Below the pieces are notes generated by a model. The model saw only the letters and a list, made by a program, of their open reading frames with translations, made no database searches and was not told where the DNA came from. This document shows, piece after piece, positions 20,263 to 30,200 of a stretch of 30,376 bases of DNA. Origin of the DNA: Hydnum rufescens UP504 (taxonomy: Eukaryota; Basidiomycota; Agaricomycetes; Cantharellales; Hydnaceae); contig MU129006.1 in NCBI GenBank assembly GCA_014904985.1, positions 190,124-220,499 on the forward strand, given 5' to 3'. The translations under genes were made by a program, and so were the position numbers. Each line of letters opens with the position of its first letter. Within the stretch, counting starts at the first letter, position 1.

Positions 20263-21159
20263 AAGATATTACCACACACCCACCACAGTGGGTGTGTGGC
20301 ACCATAACTTCAGGCTTCTTGGGTGGTGTTCGCACAGGCTTTGATGGGGGTGTTCATATTGGGTTGTGGGTGGCTGTGCACATCTGTTATAGAAGAAGGG
20401 TTGGGAGCTCTGATGACTGTCAAATCAAAATCTGGTTCAGCCAGTGTGTAGATGGGAGACTGTGTTTCTGTTTATTCAAATGGGTTGGTTCACTTCAATG
20501 GTTGATCACTCTCTGCAAGATGTGTATGTGTTTATTGGAGAATGGAATGTGATATGGACTAGCAATAGTCAATGATATATTGTAGATGCTTATAGGAAGG
20601 CTTATATGTTGTATGGAATGCTTATAGAAAGGCTTATATGTGGGGGATGCTTGTAGAAAGGCTTATACATGTTCATGTTGTGTTTGTTCATTTACTGATA
20701 TTTGTGTGTCCCTGTTTATGTCCTCCTAGTCAAAATGCGGATATCTGTGGGCTATAGAATGGTCAGTGCTTGGTTAGTTTTGTTAGTATGCTTCAATCTT
20801 CTTTCCTGACTTGTATTTTGTTATGCTTACTTTTTCCTTGGATGTCCAGCAACTCTAACCTTAGGTTCTGCAAGTATCCTTGGCTTCAGTATTTCACATA
20901 GATGGCTTCCAGTAACTTGGTCTCAACAACCTTGAAGATGACTTAGCTCCAGATGGCTTTAGATAGACAGTTCTTTAGATTATAAGCAGAATGGTAGACA
21001 GTAGTAGACAGTGGTTGATTTCCAGAGTGAGGAGATGGGGGGGTACAAGAAAATCTGCTAGCTTATATACCTATCTGAAGGTGGCTGTGCATGGAGCAAG
21101 AACAAAAGAGTAATAAAGCTATGAGATCATAGTGGAGTAGAACAAAAGAGAAATAAAGA

Positions 21160-21310
21160 AATGATGTCACAATGCAGTCATAGCTGAGTCATCCATAGAG
21201 TGTGATGTCATAGTGATGTCATCAACAAAAGGATTCATAAAGGAAATGATGTCACTAATTTGCTGAGCTTGTGGAGTAGTTGGAGCATGATGTCACTGGT
21301 CTTGTGATGT
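21160..21310. promoter_or_regulatory. Cluster of TGATGTCA octamers
   Basis: At least five TGATGTCA copies lie within 150 bp, with more at 24472-24535 in copy A. TGATGTCA differs from the CREB/ATF site TGACGTCA by one C-to-T change at its CpG. The cluster could be a decayed bZIP-binding array. Regulatory function is not shown. Confidence 0.3.
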
Positions 21311-21479
21311 GTCTTGGAGCTCATGGGAAGCGAAATTAAGGGACATCTCTGGGTTCTGAAGATTAATCTGAGCCTAGTCCAGTGGTTAAGGTGTTTTTGT
21401 TACTGGTTAATAAAAGGAACAAGTGCATGGTGTGGAATTTGATGCAGAGACAGCAGTTTGTATCCATAATGGGCGTTCT

Positions 21480-21880
21480 TGGTACCATTTGATGCGGACT
21501 TTTAATAGCTTTCTGGGCGCAGTGGTTTTGAGCAGATTGGATGTGAACCGACAGATAAATTTGTTTTTTACTGATGGGTGTTGATTCTGATAGTGAAATC
21601 ATTCTGTAGAGTGCATATTTTATCTGTTATTTGCACACTTGGTACCGTTGAATGTGGATTTTTTATATCTTTCTAGGTGTGGTTGTTTCAAGAGGATTGG
21701 ATGCGAACTGACAGAGAAATTCATTTTTTACTGGAAATCCCAGATTTTGATAGTAAACTTGGCCTGGAGAGTGCAGTTTTCGTCCATTCGACTTGTGTTT
21801 GGTATCATTCAAAAGGTGTAAATCATGGCTTTCCAAGCGTTATATGGGCATACCTCTCCAATCAAAACTGACAGAGCTAT
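21480..21880. repeat. ~158-bp tandem repeat, CpG-depleted copy
   Basis: Units centre near 21540, 21697 and 21860, each with GATTGGATG[T/C]GAAC[C/T]GACAGA-like cores followed by AAATT. They match the units at 13935-14258, but most CpGs there appear here as TG or CA. Confidence 0.7.
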
Positions 21881-21900
21881 AGAATGAATTCAATTTCTGT

Positions 21901-22550
21901 GCATAGCCGTAACTAATTTTGTAATTGGTCATGTGATCATCCAATGGCTGGAAGTGGTGTAATTTCGCATTTTCTGATACTGGATGTTTTTATCTTCCAC
22001 AGATGGTGAACACTTTTAATTGCAGCCCCTTGCAATGCCATTTGCCTTTCTTGACAGCCATACAATTGAGATCTGACTATGCCCCCTCATGTAGAACCAC
22101 CATGTCCATCCTTCAAACCAAAGCAAGATTTCTTGTGAGTTTATGTTTCAAATTTGGTGATAGAAGTTGCTTATTGTCAGGTATGGATCTTTAATATCTG
22201 CATTTTTAATAGCTTTTCCTTTGTATGGTCATAGGGTTTTTAAGCAAATACCCACTTTGAATGATATTATTCAGGTGGAGGTCAAGAGTGTCTGTGGAGA
22301 AGGTTTGATGGGGCACAGACATGTTTTCTGGAACACAGAGGAGAAGGCCAAATTTGATTTTGAGATCATGGTGTAACAAGGGTTGATTGTTGTGCAGTTC
22401 TCCGGACTCATACATTGTCCAGTTGACCCTTTTTGTCTTTATAACACTGTTGTATGCAACTTGGGGATTTGGATAATAGTGGATAATCACGTGGGGTTTG
22501 AGATGGGTGAATGGTTCAGGGTATGGCTGTACTGTTGATATATCATAGTT
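21901..22550. other. Unassigned
   Basis: Short frames only. A Cys/Phe-containing plus-strand frame at 22003-22194 has no family resemblance. No repeat shared with the rest of the window was seen. Confidence 0.4.
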
Positions 22551-22754
22551 GATGGTTGGAGTTTTTTTTTTTTGAAAATTACAAAAAGACTCATGTCTGG
22601 GAAGTATTTTGGCATTTTTCTCCACAACTAAGGACCTAATCAAGTTTTGTCACTGTCCACCATACTCAGCGGGACCAGGGCTACAATTAATTTTTTGCTT
22701 AACATAATCACAAAAAGCAGATATTATAGCACTAATTAGAGGTGTTCCATAGAG

Positions 22755-22975
22755 TGGTGCTAGCCTAAATGGTTTAAATGGCACTTTGAGTCTGGGTTAC
22801 ACATCCCTGTTAAGGGAGCAGGTTCAAACCCTACCAAATGCAACTCATTTCTTTTCCAGCATTAGGGGCTTATTATCTGATGTATCAGTTATGGTATGTT
22901 ACAACTGTGGCAACGTTACCATGTTGATGTATCAAATTAACTATGGTACTTACATATTTGATACATCTATACTAA
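22755..22975 (+). repeat. tRNA-derived SINE-like unit, copy in segment A
   Basis: A-box-like TAGCCTAAATGG at 22761-22772 and B-box GGTTCAAACCC at 22821-22831. They are followed by a palindromic tail containing GATGTATCA and TTACCATGTTGATGTATC. It is a diverged copy of 27680-27925. Confidence 0.6.
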
Positions 22976-24729
22976 AGGTGCTGTATACTGTATAACAGTG
23001 AGGCAAGGGTTTCTCATTTCAGGAGTGTCATGAGAATTCCTACAAGCCAATGCTCTGGAACCTTAGGCAGGAGAAAGGTATTAGATTTCAATGTACAGAA
23101 AAGCTTTGAAGGTCACTCACATTATCCAAAAACCATCTGGGGTGGGAGACAAATAAAGATGATAGCCCATATGTCACCAAGAGCCAAGGTGGTGAGTAGG
23201 GTCCAATAGGGAGGGTTAATCCGAGCTGATTCCCAGCACACCAAGGCAATCAGGATTCGTAAGCCGTGAAGAAGAGATGGGAGGATTTTGAGCACAGAAA
23301 AAGGGCCCTGGGCCCAAGAACTTTGCCACACTCATATACTTGTCAATAGTTGGTATGGACTCTTTGTTGGTCTACCGCTACCTAATGATCCCAAGAAAGG
23401 CCTGCTCTTTGTTAATATTTCTCATGCCTTGTCTTGGTGGAGAACCCTGGATAGCTGTAGGTGGGGCCAAGAACCAAGGAATGGATGATCAAAGGGGACT
23501 GCTATAACTCCACTGATATAAGAAGGAAGTCATGCTCCAGTTCCTGGTGAGACTTGGTCATATTTCACCAAGGTGTTCCAAACATGGTATCTTGTCCCAA
23601 ACCATTATAGAAAGAAGGTTGGGAGCTCTGATGACTGTCAAATCAAAATCTGGTTCAGCCAGTGTGTAGATGGGAGACTGTATGTTGTTGTTTATTCCAT
23701 TTGGTTGATTTGTTCAAATGGTTGATCACACTCTGCAAGATGTGTAAGGTGTTCGTGGAGAATAGGAAGGGATATGGAACTAGCTGTAGTCAATGAATAC
23801 AATAACTCTTGGGATGCTTGTAGGAAGTAAATGTCTGGGATGCTGTAGAAAGGCTATAACTTTGTGATGCTTGAGGAAGGCTTATACATGTGGGATAGCT
23901 ATATACATCTGGGATTGCTTGTGGAAAGCTTATCATAAAGGATGCTTTGTAGGAAGGAACATTGTTCCATGTTGTTTGTTAATGTTTAACAGAAATTTGT
24001 GTATTCTATTACCTCCTGGTACAAAAATGCGGATATCTGTAGAAAAATGGTTAGTCTTTGTTAGTGTTTTATTTCTTCATTTCTTCAAACACATGATTCG
24101 TATTTTGTAATTACTTTTCCTGGAATGTCAGCAACTCTAACCTAATTGCATAATAAATATAAAACCAGTGGGCTTTGTCTCAACAACTTTGAAGATGACT
24201 TAGCTCCAGATGCTATAGATACAACTGTTTTAAGAGCAAGCAAAAAGTTGACAGTGGTTGACAGTGATGAATTCCAGACAGGAGATTATTGGGGGATACA
24301 GGAAACAAGCTTTTTATACCTTTCTGAAGGTGGCTGTGTTTTAAAAGAAAAGACCAACAAAGGGTGAGTCATAAGAGTCATAGGTGAGAACGAAAGAAAA
24401 TAACAAGATAAGATCATAATGTGGAGCATAGCTGAGTCAAGACATAAGGAGAACAAAGGAATCATGAGGAGGTGATGTCATAGTGATGTCATTCATAGAG
24501 AGAACAAAAAGGAATCATGAGAGGGGTGATGTCACAATTTGCTTGGAGATGTGAAGCTTGGAGCATGAGGTCACTGACCATGTGAGAATTCTGGTAGGCA
24601 AAATGAAAGGATATCTCTGGGTTTTGGAGAATAATATGGGCATATCCAATGGTAAGTGTTTTGTTGCTGTTGATAATGGGACAATTGCAGGGATGGGATT
24701 TGATGCGAACAGCAATTTTGCATCCATAA

Positions 24730-24990
24730 TAGATGTTCTTGTACCATTCGATGTGGACTTTTAACAGATTTTGGGCACAGTGGTCCGAGCAGATCCGATG
24801 TAAACTGACAGAGAAATTCACTTTACTATGGGTGTTGATTCTGATGTAATATCATTCTGTAGAGTTCAGTTTTTGATCATGTTCTTCATGCACTGGTACC
24901 ATCCAGATGGTGGTATTTTTAATCTTTCTAGGAACGGTTGTTCTGAGAGGATTGGATGGCGAACTGAATGGAGAAATTTGAGCTGCCTCA
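24730..24990. repeat. ~158-bp tandem repeat in segment A
   Basis: Cores at about 24793 (GATGTAAACTGACAGAGAAA) and 24950 (GGATGGCGAACTGAATGGAG) are 157 bp apart. They match the repeats in copy C and inside the element. Confidence 0.6.
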
Positions 24991-25167
24991 GATTTCCTGT
25001 TTTCAATGTCCCTGCCCACCCCCTGCCATCAATTCTTTGTAGATCATGATGTTTGTACCACCATTCAATCCATTTTGATCCCCCCTTTCCAATGAATGTA
25101 ATTTGAACAAAATCCAACCACTCCTTCATGTGCTATGAACATTTTTGTCTCAAACCACTGCTGTATG

Positions 25168-25367
25168 CCATATATGGCAATATTATGTAATATAATTACA
25201 TAATATTTCCATACATGGTAATGTTATTATCTAAACTATTACTATATAGGAACATTACATAAAGCAGTATGTAATACAATTACATAATTAATTGCATAAT
25301 ATTACCATATATAGAACTCTTACATAATCAATTACATAATGATCTTATGTAATCCTGCCATATATGG
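25168..25367. mobile_element. 200-bp AT-rich MITE-like element
   Basis: Ends are CCATATATGGCA (25168-25179) and its reverse complement TGCCATATATGG (25356-25367). The interior is repeated ATTACATAAT/TTATGTAAT motifs that fold on themselves. No coding capacity. A target duplication is not clear. Confidence 0.55.
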
Positions 25368-25394
25368 TGTCATTCCCAATATAGTAGCAATATT

Positions 25395-25560
25395 CAGGGT
25401 TGTTCATGGCCCAACTCATGGGTCCAGGGATCAGGCCCATGGGTCTAGGGGTCAGGCCCACCTTGGTCAGCCACAAATCAGCCCTAGTTAGGCCCAAAAA
25501 CATGGGCACTATTTGGGCCTAAGCAGGCTTGGATCATTTGGGGCCCCAAGGGTTGTTTTC
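25395..25560. repeat. GGCCCATGGGTC-type short repeats
   Basis: Repeated AGGCCCATGGGT/GGGTCCAGGGATCAGGCCC phrases and a GGGGCCCC core at 25541. No gene is seen between the MITE and 25890. A TATATATAGG near 25715 could be a promoter element but has no partner. Confidence 0.45.
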
Positions 25561-25898
25561 AGTGACCTTTGTATTTCAGCACCTTGATGGATATAAAGCC
25601 ATATATAGGCTTAACACTGCTCTTTCAAACTGTTCTTTGGTCCATTGCCCTTTGAATCTAAGTAGGCCTACTTCTCAAGGGGCCCCAATGGAGACTTTGG
25701 CCTAAGCATATATATAGGGATTGCCATCATTATATACAAACCAGATTATAAGAGGATCTATTTATTAAGTTTATCATGCAGTCAATCAAGACCAGGTCAT
25801 CCCAAGGTAGCAGTTGTAGTGGCTAACTGACTGAACCCTGGTATGAAGATTGAGTGCGTATAGTCTGAATGACATCATCCCAGTCAAATAGTTGAGTT

Positions 25899-26750
25899 TC
25901 ACCCAGAGCAAGCATCAAGGGTGGAGGAAAAGTTGATGATGGCAGACAAGTTGATGACAGAAAAGTTTGATGACAATGGAAAAGTGGACGATGGCAGAAA
26001 AGTAGACAATGGGGGAAAAGTAGACAATGGGGGAAAAGTGGACAACAGTGGAAAAGTGGACAATGGCGGAAAAGTAGACAGCAGAAAAATAGATGATGGC
26101 AGAAAAGTTGATGATGGGAGGAATGTAGATAACAGAGGCAGAGTGGATGAGGGTGGAGGAGTGGTCAAAGGTGGAAGACTGGTTGAAGGCAGAAGAGTGG
26201 ACAAAGGTGGAAGAAGAGATGATGGAAAATATGATGGTGTTGAGCCAGGTTTTGAGCTGAAAGGATTAACTCCTGTGTCTGTCAGAGGAGTTGGCAAGGC
26301 TGTAGGAATTGGCATTGTCTCAGGCAAAGATGAGTTTGATAGAGATGGTTCAGGTTCATGGGACTGAAATTGCAGGTGTCACCAGCACATCAGAGGCATC
26401 ATCAATGTAAGGGAGGGACTTCAGGGTTAGTCTCCCTTTCCCTTTCCTCTTTGCTGGCTTCGGCCCGCCAGAAACAGAAGGCAGAACCACTCACAGAACC
26501 TTTGACCCAGACCCTTTGTTGGCATGCTCATTGGTAACCTCAGCCTCCACTATCTTATGCTTCTTCCCCTTTCAGAGGCCTTCTGCCTGCCACACAGTGA
26601 GCAATGGCACATTGTTCATCCCAGTGACTAGGATATCATCATCACCCAGGTCTACCAAAAAACCATTCAGTAATCAAATCCAAGAATACTATAATGGTAG
26701 GACATACCATAGTCACCAATTTGTTCAAAATGGAGAGTTGTGAACACATC
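25899..26750 (-). pseudogene. Pro/Ser-rich repeat protein fragment, unknown
   Basis: Read on the minus strand: a segment with GFLVDLGDDDILVTGMNNVP, then KGKKHKIVEAEVTNEHANKG, a possible intron beginning GTGAGT near 26493, then KPAKRKGKGRLTLKSLPYID. After that comes a frame from 26327 to 25899 that is Pro/Ser/Thr-rich, with repeated TFPPLS units (18-bp repeat, 25975-26090). The basic and acidic segments look nuclear. TGA stops interrupt it. The opposite-strand frame over the same repeat (GKVDNG units, 25921-26367) is open too. I prefer the minus strand because the flanking segments read on there. Confidence 0.35.
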
Positions 26751-26909
26751 AGTAGAGTGTATCACATCATAAAGCAGTCACCAATGATGTGTCTTGAGGT
26801 CATCTGAACCAAATGTGCCAAGCAAAGGCATACCCTCAGTGTCTGGCCAACAGATGCAGTGGATTTGTGATGACCTCATTTTCTGAACAATTGATGACCA
26901 GCACCACAG

Positions 26910-27138
26910 GCTGTAGTGTTGATATATCAACTGTGGTAAGTTACCACAGTTAATTGATACATCAACATGGTAACTTGCCACAGTGGTAACTTACCATAAC
27001 TGATACATCAGACACAGCCCCTGTGCTTCAAAAGAAATGTTGCACTTTGTGGGATTTGAACCTGCATCCCCACAACAGGGATTTGTCAGCAGCCTCAAGG
27101 TGCACTTTAACCACTAGGGCACACCACCCTCTATGAAA
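26910..27138 (-). repeat. tRNA-derived SINE-like unit, inverted copy
   Basis: On the minus strand A box TGCCCTAGTGG (27111-27121) and B box GGTTCAAATCCC (27051-27062) are separated by a class-II-like variable arm (ATCCC...GGGAT). The tail is GATGTATCAGTTATGGTAAG with nested inverted repeats, ending near 26910. It corresponds block by block to 27680-27925. Confidence 0.65.
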
Positions 27139-27209
27139 CTTCCTCTTATGAGTTCTATAAGTACCCTCACTGACTTGTGGACTTAGAAAATATTATTGGA
27201 TCAACATAA

Positions 27210-27490
27210 GTGGTGGATGGTATGGGGTATGGGGGGTGTGTAAGGTGTGTATGGGTGGTATGGGGGTCAGGAAGGGGTGTGGGGGTATGGTATGGTATGG
27301 GGTTGGAGTTGGTTGGGTATGGGGGTATGGGATGGAGGATATCATGGTTATGGTATGGTATGGTATGGTATGATATGGTATGGTAGGGTATGGTATGGTA
27401 GGGTATGGAATGGATGGTGTGGATGGTATGGTATGGGGTTGGGTGGTTAGGTGGTTGGGGGTTGGGGTTGGAGGTTGGAGGTTGGATGGT
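27210..27490. repeat. (GGTAT)n and GGTTGG-rich G-strand repeat
   Basis: Degenerate GGTAT pentamers (27285-27430) pass into GGTTGGG/GGTTGGA repeats (27430-27490). The latter are rich in G runs able to form quadruplexes. The repeat abuts the start of segment copy B. Frames across it are artefacts. Confidence 0.85.
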
Positions 27491-27679
27491 TGGAGTTTTT
27501 TTTTTTTTGAAAATTACAAAAAGACTCATGTCTGGGAAAGTATTTTGCATTTTTCTCCACAACTAAGGCACCTACACAGGTTTTGTCACTGCCACCATAC
27601 TCAGGGGGACCAGGGCTACAATTAATTTTTTGCTTACATAATCACAAAAAGCAGATATTATAGCACTAATTAGAGGTTG

Positions 27680-27925
27680 TGTCATAGAGTGGTGCTAGCC
27701 TAATGGTTAAAATGGCACTTTGAGTCTGGTTACACATCCCTGTTAAGGGGATGCAGGTTCAAACCCTACCAAATGCAACATTTCTTTTGCAGCATTAGGG
27801 GCTGTATGTATCTGATGTATCAGTTATGGTAAGTTACCACTGTGGCAAGTTACCATGTTGATGTATCAATTAACTATGGTAACTTACCATATTTGATACA
27901 TCTATACTACAAGGTGGCCTGTATA
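27680..27925 (+). repeat. tRNA-derived SINE-like unit, best copy
   Basis: A box TAGCCTAATGG (27696-27706) and B box GGTTCAAACCC (27756-27766), with a variable-arm-like ATCCC...GGGAT hairpin between them. The tail (27800-27905) is built of GATGTATCA/TGATACATC and TGGTAAGTTACCA-type self-complementary words. Three copies in two orientations in the window define the unit. Confidence 0.65.
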
Positions 27926-28216
27926 TGTATACAGTGAGGCAAGGGGTTTCTTCATTTCAGGAGTGTCATGAGAATTCCATTCATGGTCCACCCATGCCCT
28001 TAGTTCCTTGCTGTTGAAGTTAATCAAGTTCTGGCCATGTGCTGCTGTTGAGGAGGCAAGGTCCAACACCATAGGGGGGGAGCAAGAATGATCCCAAATG
28101 TTGCAATGAGAACCCCCCTCACCATGATGCAACAAATGATTGTCCCCAGGTTGAGAACAGGAAATTGCCCACATATGGGAATGCTCTTGCCAATCAAAAT
28201 CCCGATCATAGACACC

Positions 28217-29880
28217 TCATGCTTTACCCCTCCAATGTGCCCTGAGATACTGAGCTAAAGGTGTTGCATCTTTGTTCTTCACCCTTACATGGTGATCAAG
28301 GACAACCATGATCCTCTGGTATGATGCAACATCACCCACTGCAGCATTCCAAATTAAATCGCACCCTTCATTCTCTGTGATATCACCCCATGAACACTGT
28401 TGGGGGGATGGTTGTTCATTACATCCGAAAGGGGTAACAGTGGTGACAGCAGGCATGGGAGTGGGCATGATCTTGGGGATGGGATGGGGGAGAGTGGGAT
28501 GGGGGACATGGACATAATCAGGCTCATCGGGGAGGATGAAAGCTGGAGGGCTGTGCAACAGGAAAATTGACTGTAATGCATGGTCATATCCCTGGGGATA
28601 ATCAATAACTCCCCAAACCACATTGACCATAAACTGAAGCCTCACTGAAGGCACCTCAGTTGGGTGAAGAACCTTCCAAGGCTGAATCCCAGTGCAGTTG
28701 CAGATGTTTGCAATTAAAAAAACACCACAACCCACAGTTCCTGTCTGCTGTGGAGACTAGGGAATCATAGTCAGAAAAGAACCAACAATGGAACATCTGA
28801 CAAACAGTATCCTTAGACCCAATGAAAGTCCATGCCTCAAGGTCAAATGAACACATCTCAAGCGCAGTGAGGTCTGCTAAGTATTTCCGCATGATCTCCA
28901 TAACAAATTCAAAGGTGGAAGGCAGAAATATCGAGTCCATGTACATGACAATATGTCTCTTAAAGTCAATAGAAATGGTTGCCCAGTGACTCTGGGATTT
29001 GAGATGGATTGGTATGATAATTCACTCCATGTGTGTAAATACAGGATGATGAAGATCCTTGTGCCATGTTGCCACTTTGTCGAAACCATCAAGTAAGTGT
29101 GAAAAGAAAAAGGTGTTGAAGACATGGATGGTAGGGCATGCAAACATCTTCAGGACATCAATATATGAGTTGATTGCATCATCATTGACCAGAGTGCCAT
29201 CTCGAAATGTGATGAAACCTCCTTCAGAAGGGAGGTGTGGAGACCATGGCCTCTGCCCATACTTCCTACAAGCCATGCTCTGGACCTAAGGCAGGAGAAA
29301 GGTATTAGATTCAAATGTACAGAAAAGCTTGAAAGTCACTCACATTATCCAAAACCATCTGGGGTGGAGACAAATAAAGATGATAAGCCATATGCTCACC
29401 AAGAGCCAAGGTGGTGAGTAATGGGTCCAAAGGAGGGTTAATCCGAGCTGATTCCAGCACACCAGGCACATCAGGATTCGTAAGCGTGAAGACAGAGATG
29501 GGAGGATTTTGAGCACAGAAAAAGGGCCCTGGGCCCAAGAACTTTGCCACCACTTCATATGACTTTGTCAATAGTGGTATGGACTCTTGTTGGGGGTCTA
29601 CCGCTACCAATGCTCCAAGAAAAGCCTGCTCTTTGTAATATTTCTCATCCTTGTATTGGTAGTAGAACCCTGGATAGCTGTATGTGGGGGCCAAGAACCA
29701 AGGAAATGGATGATCAAAGGGGACTGCATACTCCACTGATATAAGAAGGAAGTCATGCTCCAGTCCTGGTGAGACATTGGTCATATTTCACCAAGGTGTC
29801 TTCAAACATGGTATCTTGTCCCAAACCATTATAGAAGAAGGGTTGGGAGCTCTGATGACTGTCAAATCAAAATCTGGTTC
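28217..29880 (-). pseudogene. Ulp1-like (C48) cysteine protease, decayed
   Basis: The C-terminal half matches the SUMO-protease fold: LVNDDAINSYIDVL, IHVFNTFFFSHL, then IIIPIHLKSQSHWATISIDF. The His is the CAC at 28986-28988. MYMDS follows (Asp at 28935-28937), then SPQQTG and the Cys block GCGVFLIANI (Cys at 28727-28729). The N-terminal part (29784-29344) has FPWFLAPTYSYPGFYYQYKD and no known domain. The C-terminal tail is Pro-rich. Introns: 29286-29343 and 28757-28805, each with clear branch points. Defects: an in-frame TGA at 29022-29024 just before the His block, another TGA upstream of 29784, and Gly instead of the usual Asp before the catalytic Cys. Such proteases are common cargo of large fungal transposons; the exact element is not identifiable here. 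Confidence 0.7.
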
Positions 29881-30024
29881 AGCCAGTGTGTAGATGGGAG
29901 ACTGTATTTCTGTTGTTATTCATTGGGTTGATTTGCTTCAATGGTTGATCACACTCTGCAAGATGTGTATGGTGTTCAGTGGAGAATAGGAAGGGATATG
30001 GACTAGCTGTAGTCAATGATATAT

Positions 30025-30200
30025 CATCTGGGATGCTTGTAGGAAGGCTTATATGTCTGGGATGCTTGTAGAAAGGCTTATACATTTGTGATGCTTGTAG
30101 GAAGGCTTATACATTGTGTGGGATGCTTATATACATCTGGGATGCTTGTGGAAAGGCTTATACATAGGGGATGCTTGTAGGAAGGCTTATACATTGTTCA
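30025..30200. repeat. ~30-bp tandem repeats, GGATGCTTGTAGGAAGGC
   Basis: Five to six imperfect copies of GGGATGCTTGTAGGAAGGCT followed by TATACAT. Shorter runs are at 20585-20665 (copy C) and 23815-23965 (copy A). They lie upstream of the Ulp1-like gene. Confidence 0.75.

Larger units (their letters stand above)
20385..21900. repeat. Repeated segment, copy C
   Basis: It starts in the sequence GAAGGGTTGGGAGCTCTGAT, shared with 29838 and 23610. It runs through the GCTTATAGGAAGGCTTAT repeats, an AATGCGGATATCTGT block, a TGATGTCA cluster (21160-21310) and three units of the ~158-bp repeat (21480-21880). No intact gene is visible. Confidence 0.7.
22551..24990. repeat. Repeated segment, copy A (internally deleted)
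   Basis: 22551-23040 matches 27485-27978, and 23041 onward matches 29267 onward. The junction GAATTCC|TACAAG shows loss of the 1,288 bp present at 27979-29266, at a 4-bp TTCC microhomology. Differences from copy B are mostly one-base gains and losses rather than substitutions. It includes a tRNA-like head (22761-22831) and decayed 5' exon sequence of the Ulp1-like gene. Confidence 0.8.

Noticed and set aside
25921..26367. Plus-strand 148-codon Lys/Asp/Gly repeat protein
   Set aside because: The 18-bp repeat is open on both strands. Flanking segments with protein-like character continue only on the minus strand.
27167..27562. His/Pro/Tyr-rich and Gly/Trp/Tyr-rich frames
   Set aside because: Translations of the (GGTAT)n and GGTTGG repeats.
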